NCBI GenBank assembly: GCA_024399955.1
Contig: JAKSNH010000004.1
Span: forward strand, 62,001 to 126,000
DNA: 64,000 nt
Direction: 5' to 3'
Origin: Paludibacteraceae bacterium
GTDB lineage: Bacteria; Bacteroidota; Bacteroidia; Bacteroidales; Paludibacteraceae
Both the position numbers and the translations under genes were made by a program. Positions 40,128 through 49,021 of the stretch are shown here, piece by piece; position 1 is the stretch's first letter; the number at the start of each line of letters is the position of its first letter. The notes under the pieces are model-generated. The model saw only the letters and a program-made list of their open reading frames with translations, was not told the DNA's origin and made no database searches.

Positions 40128-41072
40128 ATGAAAACAAAAGTACTATTTGGCTTGTTGGTAACGGCTGTTGTGCTGATTGGCTTTACTTCGTGTAAGGAAA
40201 ACTACAACACAATGGAGGTTATTAACGGCGTCTCTTTAGAGACATTTAGAAAAACACCCTTCCGTGCTGCTATTAAAGCAGACGAGAAGGCTAAGTCTTT
40301 GACAACGGTGGAGTATAACTTTGTGTCTAGGGACACGATTAAGAAAACCGTTGGAGTTTGGGGTGAAGGAACGGAATATTCGTATTCTTCTCAGTTGTTT
40401 ACCTATCTTCAGGGTGATCTTGGCTCACAGAATGTGGGACAATACTACACGCTCTTCCCTGTTGGCGAAGGTAAAGAAGAGGTAATCAAGTTTGAGAATA
40501 ACAACTTCTTAACGGAAGATGGTTATGTTTGTAATCAAAACTTCTCAACGATTGCTGCTATTGGTTCTGTAGATGAGGACTTTGCTAATTCAGATTGGAC
40601 AATAGACACTATCGTATATTGGACTCAAGAAAGGGAGGATACTATTGGCTATGATACGATTAAACACATTGAGCCAAAACCTGAAAAACATTGGGTGATT
40701 GACACTATCTTACCTCACATGGGTATTGTAAAGGATACGCTTTGTCCGAAATATATTGTTAAGGGTTCATTCTCGTTCTCTCGTAACGAAGCCTTTAAGA
40801 ATACCGGAAATGCAAACTATCAGAGGTGGTCTTATGCAAAGGATACAACAAAAGTTGTAGTTCTTGATTCTATCAAAATCGAGGGAGACATGACTTGGAG
40901 TCTCAAATCTATGGCTTCTGCTAAGAAGTTTACTATTTTGACAGACTTCTCTGGTGAGATAAAGTATCTTGACTTCTCTGATTTCTCGGTAACTCGTGAT
41001 AAGGAGACCCAAGAGGTAACGAATAAAACTGCAACGTTTAACGAATTCCCCTTAACATGGGTTAAATACTAA
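40128..41072 (+). CDS. Surface lipoprotein of the galactan locus
   Basis: 314 residues. Signal peptide with lipobox (LLVTAVVLIGFTSCKEN, lipidated Cys). The mature part is beta-rich, with repeated aromatic/threonine patches (SYSSQLFTYLQGDLGS; WTIDTIVYWTQEREDTIGYD). I do not recognise a family. It is 6 bp upstream of the SusC-like gene, an unusual place since such lipoproteins normally follow SusD. It may be a glycan-binding or accessory component. Confidence 0.7.
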   Translation: MKTKVLFGLLVTAVVLIGFTSCKENYNTMEVINGVSLETFRKTPFRAAIKADEKAKSLTTVEYNFVSRDTIKKTVGVWGEGTEYSYSSQLFTYLQGDLGSQNVGQYYTLFPVGEGKEEVIKFENNNFLTEDGYVCNQNFSTIAAIGSVDEDFANSDWTIDTIVYWTQEREDTIGYDTIKHIEPKPEKHWVIDTILPHMGIVKDTLCPKYIVKGSFSFSRNEAFKNTGNANYQRWSYAKDTTKVVVLDSIKIEGDMTWSLKSMASAKKFTILTDFSGEIKYLDFSDFSVTRDKETQEVTNKTATFNEFPLTWVKY

Positions 41073-41078
41073 TATAAT

Positions 41079-44000
41079 ATGAAAACTAATCATAATTTTT
41101 CTATTCGTCTTGGAATGGTTGCTCTCTTACTGATGGCGGCTACTTCTCTTATGGCGCAACTTACCGTTAGTGGTACGGTGATGGATGCTGCTTTAGGAGA
41201 ACCAATTATTGGTGCCAATATTGTTGAAAAAGGAACTACCAACGGTACAATTACCGACTTTGATGGTAACTTTGTAATAACTGTTCAAAATGGTGCTATC
41301 CTTCAATTCTCATACATTGGATATAAAACTCTCGAACTGCCGGCTAAGGCTATCATGAAGGTTGAGATGGGTGAGGATACCGAAGTATTAGAGGATGTAG
41401 TGGTTGTAGGTTATGGTACTGTTAAGAAAAACGATGCTACCGGTTCGGTAACCGCTATCAAACCTGATGAAATGAACAAGGGTCTTGTTACCAACGCCCA
41501 AGACATGTTGTCCGGTAAAATCGCCGGCGTACAAGTTACGGATAACGGTGGTACTCCTGGTGGAGGTGCCAGCATTCGTATTCGTGGTGGATCATCCTTG
41601 TCCGCAAGTAACGATCCTCTTATCGTTATTGATGGTTTGGCAATGGATAACAATGGTATTCCTGGTGCTGCTAATCCACTTTCTATGGTGAACCCGAACG
41701 ATATTGAGACCTTTACGGTTTTGAAAGACGCTTCTGCAACTGCCATCTACGGTAGCCGTGCATCCAACGGCGTCATCATTATTACGACTAAGAAAGGTGC
41801 TTCCGGTTCTAAACTGAAAGTGTCCTATGATGGTAATGTTAGCTTTGGTACTCTTACCAATAAGATTCAAACCTTCACAGGAGACGAACTTCGCGCTTAT
41901 GCAACCGCATTAGGTCACAACCATGATGCTATGTCCTTCTTAGGAACGGAAAATACCAATTGGCAAGACGAGGTTTATCGTACCGCTATTTCTACCGACC
42001 ATAATATTTCTCTCATGGGGGGCGTTAAAAATAAGAACGTTGATATGCCCTACCGCGCATCCATTGGTTATACGCTCAACAATGGTACGATTAAGACTTC
42101 ACAAATGCAACGTGTAACGGCTGCTCTGAACCTGTCTCCGTCGTTCTTGGATAAGCACCTGAACTTCAACATCAACGCCAAAGGTATGTATATCTACAAT
42201 AGCTACGAACCGGGCGTAGTTGGAGCCGCTTTATCCATGGATCCTACTCAACCTGTTCGCGGTGGCGCTACCAGTATTTATGGTAATGCTTCTCCTACAA
42301 TGGAAGAGGCTAATGCCCTGTTTGGTGGTTATTTCCAACCAACCCAACCTGCTGCCTATAACGATGATGTATGGTATCTCAAACCAAAGGATAACTGCAC
42401 CTACAACCCTGTAGCTGCGCTTAACCAAAAGTCCAGTATTGCCAATTCAGGTGCCTTCGTAGGTAACTTTGAGGCTGACTATATGATTCATGGTTTTGAG
42501 GATATGCACCTCCACGCTAACTTTGGTGCTGATTACAGCTATGGTAAGCAGAAGTATAGCAATAGTGCTTATGGTAGCGATAGTCACTACTATGGCTACA
42601 ACGGAACGGATGTTAAGCATAAATACAACCTCCAATTCAACTGCTACGCACAGTGGGGACATGATTGGGAAGAGGCTAAACAACACTTCGACATCATGGC
42701 TGGTTACGAGTGGCAACACTTCTATAACGACTTTGAGAACAATGGTAATGGTATGTATCCGTTAACCAATAACGATCCTCTCTTGGCTGGTACACCTGCT
42801 AATGTTTCCCATAGCACATTCAAAACCGAGAGTTACCTTGTTTCTTTCTTCGGTCGTTTGAACTATATCGGTTGGAACCAGTTGATGATTACTGCTACCA
42901 TCCGTGGTGATGGTTCGTCACGTTTCGCACCTGACCATCGTTGGGGTATCTTCCCATCTGTGGCTTTGGGTTGGAAGATTAAAGAGACCTTTATGCCGGA
43001 TCAGAATATCTGTAACGACTTGAAACTCCGTCTGGGTTATGGTATTACCGGTCAGCAGGAGATTAACCAAGGTGACTATCCATATATGTCAACTTATTCT
43101 CTGACCAAGAACCCTGCTGCTTACTATCCTGTTGGTGGTGATAACTTTGCTACGATTAATAAGGATAATGAGACGGTTAATCCTCAGGCTGGCGAATATG
43201 TAAAGGATAAGAATGGTAACATCCTTTATACTTCTTATCGTCCTAATGCTTTCAATAAGGATTTGACTTGGGAAAAGACCACTACCTATAATGTAGGTTT
43301 GGACTTCGGTTTCCTCAACAACCGTATCACCGGTAATATTGATTATTACTATCGTAAAACGGATGACCTGTTGAATACTATTCCTTGCGCTGTTGGTACG
43401 AACTTCCGTAACCGCGTAATTGCTAACGTTGGTTCTCTTACCAACCAAGGTGTTGAGTTCGCCCTCAATGCGGTTATCTTGGATTACGGACGTAAATTCA
43501 AATGGGACTTCGGTTACAACCTTACCTACAATGTCAACAAGATTGACAAACTGACCACCGGCGAAGAACAGACGCCTATCCCAACCGGTGGTATTTCTTC
43601 CGGTACGGGTAACACCATTCAACAACATGCTGTAGGTAAACCTGTTTCTTCTTTCTATGTATATGAGGCAAAACAAGGCGTGCGCGAAGACGGCTCTAAA
43701 TACTACTACGTAGTGGACCGCAACAACGATGGTCAAGTTGACGAGCGTGATAAATACTACAAACACAGCCCCGCTGCTCCTGTTACGATGGGCTTCCAGA
43801 TGAAGTTCCAATTCTACGGCTTCGACCTGGGTATGTCCTTCCGTGCTAACATCGGTAACTATGTTTACAACGACGTGAAGGCTAATAATATGCAATACAT
43901 CGAGAGCGGTAAAATCAATAAGGACGGTTACTATCATGGTATCTTGAACCAGTGCTTCGATGCTTACTGGAACGATGGTATGAAGTCCGATGTAATCTAC

Positions 44001-44276
44001 AAAGATCCTGAAGGTAAAAGCAGTGGATTCTCAGAGTGGTTCCGTACAGACTACTTCGTAGAAAACGCTTCCTTCTTACGCTGCGATAATATTACATTGG
44101 GTTATAGTTTCAAAACAAAGAATTCGGCTCTCTCCGGTCGTGCTTTCTGCACCGTCAGCAATCCGTTCGTAATATCCAAATATAGCGGATTGGATCCGGA
44201 AGTAAACGGTGGTATTGACAACAATATCTATCCCCGTTCTATGACAACTGTTTTGGGTATCAACCTGCAATTCTAA
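41079..44276 (+). CDS. SusC-like TonB-dependent receptor
   Basis: 1065 residues. Signal peptide (GMVALLLMAATSLMA), then a CarboxypepD_reg-like domain (TVSGTVMDAALGEPIIGANI), a TonB-box-like segment (EDVVVVGYGTVKKNDATGS), a plug domain (AQDMLSGKIAGVQVTDNGG, RIRGGSSLSASNDPLIVIDG) and a 22-strand barrel ending in GINLQF. It forms the outer-membrane import channel with the SusD lipoprotein that follows. Likely cargo is beta-1,4-galacto-oligosaccharides, judged from the GH53 and GH2 genes nearby. Confidence 0.95.
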   Translation: MKTNHNFSIRLGMVALLLMAATSLMAQLTVSGTVMDAALGEPIIGANIVEKGTTNGTITDFDGNFVITVQNGAILQFSYIGYKTLELPAKAIMKVEMGEDTEVLEDVVVVGYGTVKKNDATGSVTAIKPDEMNKGLVTNAQDMLSGKIAGVQVTDNGGTPGGGASIRIRGGSSLSASNDPLIVIDGLAMDNNGIPGAANPLSMVNPNDIETFTVLKDASATAIYGSRASNGVIIITTKKGASGSKLKVSYDGNVSFGTLTNKIQTFTGDELRAYATALGHNHDAMSFLGTENTNWQDEVYRTAISTDHNISLMGGVKNKNVDMPYRASIGYTLNNGTIKTSQMQRVTAALNLSPSFLDKHLNFNINAKGMYIYNSYEPGVVGAALSMDPTQPVRGGATSIYGNASPTMEEANALFGGYFQPTQPAAYNDDVWYLKPKDNCTYNPVAALNQKSSIANSGAFVGNFEADYMIHGFEDMHLHANFGADYSYGKQKYSNSAYGSDSHYYGYNGTDVKHKYNLQFNCYAQWGHDWEEAKQHFDIMAGYEWQHFYNDFENNGNGMYPLTNNDPLLAGTPANVSHSTFKTESYLVSFFGRLNYIGWNQLMITATIRGDGSSRFAPDHRWGIFPSVALGWKIKETFMPDQNICNDLKLRLGYGITGQQEINQGDYPYMSTYSLTKNPAAYYPVGGDNFATINKDNETVNPQAGEYVKDKNGNILYTSYRPNAFNKDLTWEKTTTYNVGLDFGFLNNRITGNIDYYYRKTDDLLNTIPCAVGTNFRNRVIANVGSLTNQGVEFALNAVILDYGRKFKWDFGYNLTYNVNKIDKLTTGEEQTPIPTGGISSGTGNTIQQHAVGKPVSSFYVYEAKQGVREDGSKYYYVVDRNNDGQVDERDKYYKHSPAAPVTMGFQMKFQFYGFDLGMSFRANIGNYVYNDVKANNMQYIESGKINKDGYYHGILNQCFDAYWNDGMKSDVIYKDPEGKSSGFSEWFRTDYFVENASFLRCDNITLGYSFKTKNSALSGRAFCTVSNPFVISKYSGLDPEVNGGIDNNIYPRSMTTVLGINLQF

Positions 44277-44317
44277 TTAAAAAGAATCGATTAATCCAAT
44301 TTAATACGTTTTGAGAT

Positions 44318-46048
44318 ATGAAAACTATAAATAAATATTTCTTGATTGCTGCAGCTGCTCTTACCTTGACAGCCTGCGTAGATGACTTGAACACCAAGCC
44401 ATTGGACGAGCACTCTGCTACTGCATTTGACCAGAATCAAATGTTCACTAAATGTTACCAAACACTGGCTCTAACCGGTCAACAAGGCCCTGCCGGAGAT
44501 GGAGATATTGATGATTTGGACGAAGGTACTTCCGCTTTCTATCGTTTGATGTGGGAGTTGAACGAATTCCCTACTGACGAAGGTTGGTGGATTTGGAACG
44601 ATGTCGGATTGGCAGACATCCGTGTTATGAACTGGAACGGTCAAAATGACCTTGTTAAGGGTCTATACTACCGCTTCAATATTGACATTAAATTATGTAA
44701 CCACTTCTTGGCTAATGCCGGTAGTGATGCTGAGTCTGAGAAACAGAAAGCCGAAGTACGTTTCATCCGTGCTTTGAACTACTACTATCTGCTTGACTTG
44801 TTCTATGTGGCTCCTTTCTCTATTCGGGAATCTACCGACTATCCGCATTTCTACACTCGCCCGGAACTTTATGATTGGTTGGTAAATACAGAACTGCCGG
44901 AGTTATTAACTCTTCTGCCTGTTCAGCGTGTAAACAAGTACCGTGTAGATCAAACGGCTGCTAACTTGTTATTAGCTCGTTTGTACCTCAATGCCGAAAT
45001 CTACACCTCTCCCAATGGTGTTGATAAGGGTACTGCACAATGGGACAAGGCTTTGGAATATGCCAACAAAGCCCTTGCTTCTGATTATAAATTGTACGAG
45101 CAACCTACTACCGCATATCTGAAGGATGCGGACGGAAAGGATATTGATACGGTGGTTTATACCGCATACCAAAAACTTTTTATGGCAGATAATGACATCA
45201 ATGGTGCAGAGAATGAAGCTGTGCTGATGATTTATCAGGATGGTAAGTATTGCCAAAGTTATGGTGTAGTACAATTCTTGATTGCAGCTACGCGTGATGC
45301 GAATATGGTTCCTTGGGGCGTTTCTACCCAATGGAAGTGCTTCCGTACTTCGCCCGAAATGGTGTATAAGTTCTTCGAGAAATCAAAAGCCGCCAATATC
45401 AAGGCGGACGAATATGAGATGCCAGCACTCGCGCAAGATGACCGCGCTATCCTTTGTTCTTATACCGATTCTACGACCAGCAACTGGAAACTGAAAGGAG
45501 GTCAGACGGCTGATTTCTACGATTGTTGGGCTTGCCCGAAATTCTCGGCTGTTTATTCTACGGCTGAACATCCTTCTAAATCCGTTGGTTCCAGCTCGGA
45601 ATGGGCGGATACAGACGTTCCTTTGATGCGTATTGCCGAGGCATATTTGATTAAAGCAGAGGCTGCATTCCGTTCGACTGAGGACAAAGCTACAGCTGCA
45701 GCTGCTATCAATATCCTCCGCACACGTGCGAATGCTAAACTGATTACGGCTGAAGACATTAACGAAGATTTCTTGATTGATGAGTGGTGTCGTGAGTTCT
45801 GGGGCGAAGGACGTCGTCGTAGCGACTTGATTCGTTTTGACCGCTTTGCCGGACCTGCTGCTGATGCTAATAAGTATGCTTGGGAAGGTCGTGGTGGAAA
45901 GGATACATATACTTCTGTAGATGCTAAATGGAATTGGTATCCTGTTCCTTCTGCCGATAAGATGGCTAATCCCAACTTCAAGAAAGACATCGTGGATAAA
46001 CCCGGTGCAATGGATGGTGGTGATGGCTACGGCTATGGTTCTAACTAA
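44318..46048 (+). CDS. SusD/RagB-like glycan-binding lipoprotein
   Basis: 576 residues. Lipobox in AAAALTLTACVDDLN; SusD-like motifs such as AEVRFIRALNYYYLLDLF and the C-terminal MRIAEAYLIKAEAAFRST and WCREFWGEGRRRSDLIRFDR. It caps the SusC-like channel and delivers bound oligosaccharide. It follows SusC by 41 bp. Length is normal for the family. Confidence 0.94.
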   Translation: MKTINKYFLIAAAALTLTACVDDLNTKPLDEHSATAFDQNQMFTKCYQTLALTGQQGPAGDGDIDDLDEGTSAFYRLMWELNEFPTDEGWWIWNDVGLADIRVMNWNGQNDLVKGLYYRFNIDIKLCNHFLANAGSDAESEKQKAEVRFIRALNYYYLLDLFYVAPFSIRESTDYPHFYTRPELYDWLVNTELPELLTLLPVQRVNKYRVDQTAANLLLARLYLNAEIYTSPNGVDKGTAQWDKALEYANKALASDYKLYEQPTTAYLKDADGKDIDTVVYTAYQKLFMADNDINGAENEAVLMIYQDGKYCQSYGVVQFLIAATRDANMVPWGVSTQWKCFRTSPEMVYKFFEKSKAANIKADEYEMPALAQDDRAILCSYTDSTTSNWKLKGGQTADFYDCWACPKFSAVYSTAEHPSKSVGSSSEWADTDVPLMRIAEAYLIKAEAAFRSTEDKATAAAAINILRTRANAKLITAEDINEDFLIDEWCREFWGEGRRRSDLIRFDRFAGPAADANKYAWEGRGGKDTYTSVDAKWNWYPVPSADKMANPNFKKDIVDKPGAMDGGDGYGYGSN

Positions 46049-46114
46049 GAAAACAAAACACACATCAAGGTGTGTTGAAATAATTATTAATAATTAAAAT
46101 TTAAGTTTAAAATT

Positions 46115-47386
46115 ATGAAAAAGATTTTTTCATTTGTAGCAGCTGCGCTGATGAGCGTTAGCATGTTCGCGTTTGACGGACCCGTTCCGGCTGACAGTGA
46201 TCTCGACTTCGAAGCAGGCAAACTGACCGTTGCTATTCATTTCAGCAAGGTTTGTGGTGACGTTTACTTCGTAGGTACGTACAACAACTGGGCGAAGGGT
46301 GAAGGTTCCGTTGAGTCCTTTGACAACTGCCAAAAGTTCAAAGCCGTTGAAGGTTTTGATGGCTGGTATCAAATTCAGATTGAGGACGAAAGTGAATCAA
46401 TCGAAGGTAAACCCGTTCACACTACTCCTGATGGCGCATGGTCTTGGGACTACCAAACCGGTGATGCTGCTTCTTGGGAACTCATCCGTGGTACGGTTAA
46501 CATCTCTGGCGGTTATTCAGGTGAGTCTGACCTGAAGGGTTATGACAAGACGACTCCTGTTGTTCTCGTTTCTAACGCTTGGAAGAACGATCCTTGCTCG
46601 ATCGTTTATGCCAACTATCACATTGTTGTAGATGCTCCTCTTTGCGGTGGTTTTGCTCCTATGTTGATTGGTGGTTTCGATGGTTGGAAAGGTACTCCGA
46701 TGAAGGCTGACGAAGCTAACTTCAACTACTATTTGAATATCCGCACTGCTGTTGGTGGCGAATTTAAGATTGTTGCTGTTCCTACTGACGGTGGTGATCC
46801 TTGGGCTAACGAACTCCAATATAAAGATTCAACGGGTGCTTGGGCTAACTTCGCTAACCAAGTTCTGCCTGATGGCGAAACCGATCCTATCGTAGTTAAT
46901 CTTGACTATAGCGATGAGACTAAGTATCGTTATGCTAAGTGCGCTGTTGCTTTGGATTATGACATCTATCTGAAAGCTCCTGCAATGTGCCAAGACATCA
47001 CTCCTGCTATCGTTGGTTCTGCTACTCCCGGTGGTTGGGATGCCGGTACAGAGATGACTTGGGTTTCGGAGAACACTTGGTATATCAAGTTAGAGGCTGC
47101 TCAAGGTGAGTACAAGTTCTATGATCTGAACCTTGGTTGGGAGAACGAAATTCAAATGCTCAACCCAGAGACTGGTGAATGGGGTGGTACTCCTAATCTG
47201 ACTTTAGGTGACGAGACTACTGTCACCATTGACTATAGCGATGCTGCAACCTATCGTTGGAAAATGTGTGAAGCTACCGGTATTGCAGAGGTTAAGGCTG
47301 CTATCAAGAATGATGGTAAGTATTTCATCAATGGAACTCTTTACATCAAGAAGGGTGACAAACTGGTTAATGTTTTAGGTCTTTAA
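46115..47386 (+). CDS. SusE/SusF-like secreted multi-domain protein
   Basis: 423 residues. Signal peptide ending FVAAALMSVSMFA with no lipobox Cys, so not an ordinary SusE/F lipoprotein. Three domains of about 100 residues repeat a starch-binding-like pattern: VYFVGTYNNWAKGEGSVESF, PMLIGGFDGWKGTPMKADEA and AIVGSATPGGWDAGTEMTW. The last 30 residues (DGKYFINGTLYIKKGDKLVN) resemble short C-terminal sorting tails, suggesting release or attachment by a type IX system. It follows SusD by 66 bp and is closed by the terminator at 47423-47449. Function inferred: glycan binding outside the cell. Confidence 0.7.
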   Translation: MKKIFSFVAAALMSVSMFAFDGPVPADSDLDFEAGKLTVAIHFSKVCGDVYFVGTYNNWAKGEGSVESFDNCQKFKAVEGFDGWYQIQIEDESESIEGKPVHTTPDGAWSWDYQTGDAASWELIRGTVNISGGYSGESDLKGYDKTTPVVLVSNAWKNDPCSIVYANYHIVVDAPLCGGFAPMLIGGFDGWKGTPMKADEANFNYYLNIRTAVGGEFKIVAVPTDGGDPWANELQYKDSTGAWANFANQVLPDGETDPIVVNLDYSDETKYRYAKCAVALDYDIYLKAPAMCQDITPAIVGSATPGGWDAGTEMTWVSENTWYIKLEAAQGEYKFYDLNLGWENEIQMLNPETGEWGGTPNLTLGDETTVTIDYSDAATYRWKMCEATGIAEVKAAIKNDGKYFINGTLYIKKGDKLVNVLGL

Positions 47387-47422
47387 TCTAAACAACTATT
47401 CTACAGATTCTGTAGATAACTA

Positions 47423-47449
47423 AAAGAGGTCTTCGGGCCTCTTTTTTTT
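47423..47449 (+). terminator. Intrinsic terminator of the Sus operon
   Basis: AAAGAGGTC and GGCCTCTTT form a 9-bp stem (one G-U pair) closed by a UUCG tetraloop, then eight T residues in all. It is about 36 bp after the SusE/F-like stop. A small perfect palindrome, CTACAGATTCTGTAG (47401-47415), precedes it. Confidence 0.9.
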
Positions 47450-47496
47450 GTTGATGATGGTGTTGTGGTGCTTGCTTTCTTGTTGTACCTTTGCAG

Positions 47497-47573
47497 CACC
47501 CTTGCTTAATCACCCGTTAATCACCCGATAAGCACAGCACTTATATAGTACTTATATAATACTTATTTAGCAA
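47497..47573. repeat. 11-bp degenerate tandem array
   Basis: Seven contiguous 11-mers including AATCACCCGTT/AATCACCCGAT and TTATATAGTAC/TTATATAATAC. The first unit, CACCCTTGCTT, is identical to a word in the reverse complement of the array at 23177-23275. The gap 47450-47723 also contains a promoter (47599-47630) and a possible weak one ending in TACCTTTG at 47486-47493. Confidence 0.85.
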
Positions 47574-47598
47574 GTTATTGTAAAAAAATGCCCAATCT

Positions 47599-47630
47599 CT
47601 TGCAAATATGCAAAAAAAGTTGTATCTTTG
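47599..47630 (+). promoter_or_regulatory. Promoter of the first AAA/DUF4143 gene
   Basis: CTTG (47599-47602), 20-bp spacer, TATCTTTG (47623-47630). Spacer and -7 box are identical over about 28 bp to the promoter at 48943-48974 except for one base. Confidence 0.7.
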
Positions 47631-47723
47631 CAGTCGAATTTGTTAAATGAGTTAGACATATTATGAGAAAATGTGTTAAATGCATTATACAAATAAGAAG
47701 GAATATATCAAATTAACATTACA

Positions 47724-48920
47724 ATGGAACAACTTATCAATAAATGTAGCCGGAAACTTCAATTAACTCAAACTGATTATGTTCGCAGTATGATGAATAC
47801 AATCGGATGGGGGAAGCGTTTAATTGCCTTAAGAGGGGCTAAAGGAGTTGGAAAAACAACACTCATGTTGCAATATCTCAAAATGCATCATTGTGATTTG
47901 CGAACATCGTTGTACGTAAGTGTTGATGATGCTTATTTTGTGCAACATAGTTTGGTGGACTTTGTAGCACAATTCTATAATTACGGAGGAAAATTATTGA
48001 TGTTAGATGAAGTTCACAAATATCCTGGATGGAGTAGAGAGCTGAAAAATATTTACGACGACTATCCTGATTTGTCAGTTGTAGTATCTGCTTCTTCTTT
48101 GCTCAATTTAATGGCGGGAGATGCTGATTTAAGTAGAAGATGTGTGCATTATGATATATTTGGACTTTCGTTTAGAGAGTATATGCAGTTAGTACATCAT
48201 ATTGAGTTACCTATGGTGACACTTGAGGATTTATTAAATGATTCATTGTCTGTGTGTCAGGCTGTGACTGCTCAATGCCATCCATTAGCATATTTTGACC
48301 AGTATCTGTCGAATGGATACTATCCTTTTGTTTTGGAAGGTAGTGATGATTATCTGATGAAGGTGGAAAACGTGGTGCATTATATGCTCAATGTAGAACT
48401 CCCTCAATTGCGTGGTGTGGAGGTCGCGCAGGTACGTAAGTTATTGAGTCTATTAGCAGTCTTGTCTTCCAATGTTCCTTTGCAGGTAGATATAACCAAA
48501 TTAAGTGCTATGATTGAAGTTTCAAGGCAGACCTTATTGGGGTATTTGCAGCACTTAAGTGAAGCCAAGTTATTGAATTTGCTTTATTCAGATGAGACGA
48601 GTGTCAAAAAATTACAAAAGCCGGATAAAATTTATTTGGAAAACCCCAATTTGATGGAGGCCTTAACACTGGATACTATTAATGTGGGAACACGCCGTGA
48701 GGCTTTCTTATTGGGACAGTTACGTGCAGCGAAACATAGGGTGGAATATACCAGCAATGGAGATTTCTTAGTAGATGGCAAATGGACGATAGAGGTAGGT
48801 GGCGCATCAAAAGGTGGTAAACAAATTGCTAATCTGCCTAATGGAATTGTTGCCTCAGATGGAATAGAATTATCCTATGGGAACAAACTGCCTCTATGGT
48901 TGTTTGGTTTATTGTATTGA
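47724..48920 (+). CDS. AAA ATPase with DUF4143 C-terminus
   Basis: 398 residues. N-terminal AAA_14 domain: Walker A GAKGVGKTTL (38-47), Walker B LLMLDEVHKYP (Asp95, Glu96) and the sensor-like VVVSASSLL. A winged-helix region (ITKLSAMIEVSRQTLLGYLQ) and a DUF4143 nuclease-like end (FLVDGKWTIEVGGASKGGKQ) follow. These proteins are widespread in Bacteroidota, often many copies per genome; their role is not established. It sits alone with its own promoter between the Sus genes and the galactose genes, so it looks inserted. Compare the divergent paralogue at 57328, which differs in Walker B. Confidence 0.85.
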   Translation: MEQLINKCSRKLQLTQTDYVRSMMNTIGWGKRLIALRGAKGVGKTTLMLQYLKMHHCDLRTSLYVSVDDAYFVQHSLVDFVAQFYNYGGKLLMLDEVHKYPGWSRELKNIYDDYPDLSVVVSASSLLNLMAGDADLSRRCVHYDIFGLSFREYMQLVHHIELPMVTLEDLLNDSLSVCQAVTAQCHPLAYFDQYLSNGYYPFVLEGSDDYLMKVENVVHYMLNVELPQLRGVEVAQVRKLLSLLAVLSSNVPLQVDITKLSAMIEVSRQTLLGYLQHLSEAKLLNLLYSDETSVKKLQKPDKIYLENPNLMEALTLDTINVGTRREAFLLGQLRAAKHRVEYTSNGDFLVDGKWTIEVGGASKGGKQIANLPNGIVASDGIELSYGNKLPLWLFGLLY

Positions 48921-48942
48921 GAAAAAGTTTTTTTTGTTTTTA

Positions 48943-48974
48943 TTTGTAAATATGCAAAAAAAGTTGTATCTTTG
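48943..48974 (+). promoter_or_regulatory. Promoter of the galactose operon
   Basis: TTTG (48943-48946), 20-bp spacer, TATCTTTG (48967-48974), starting 23 bp after the AAA gene stop. Nearly identical to the promoter at 47599-47630. Confidence 0.75.
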
Positions 48975-49021
48975 CACAAGAAATGAATGAACTCCAAAAT
49001 TAATCCTTAAATTCAAACATT

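Noticed and set aside
43089..43937. Long open frame on the minus strand opposite the SusC-like gene (282 codons)
   Set aside because: It is a mirror of a well-supported SusC frame, has no promoter or ribosome site, and its translation has no recognisable domain.
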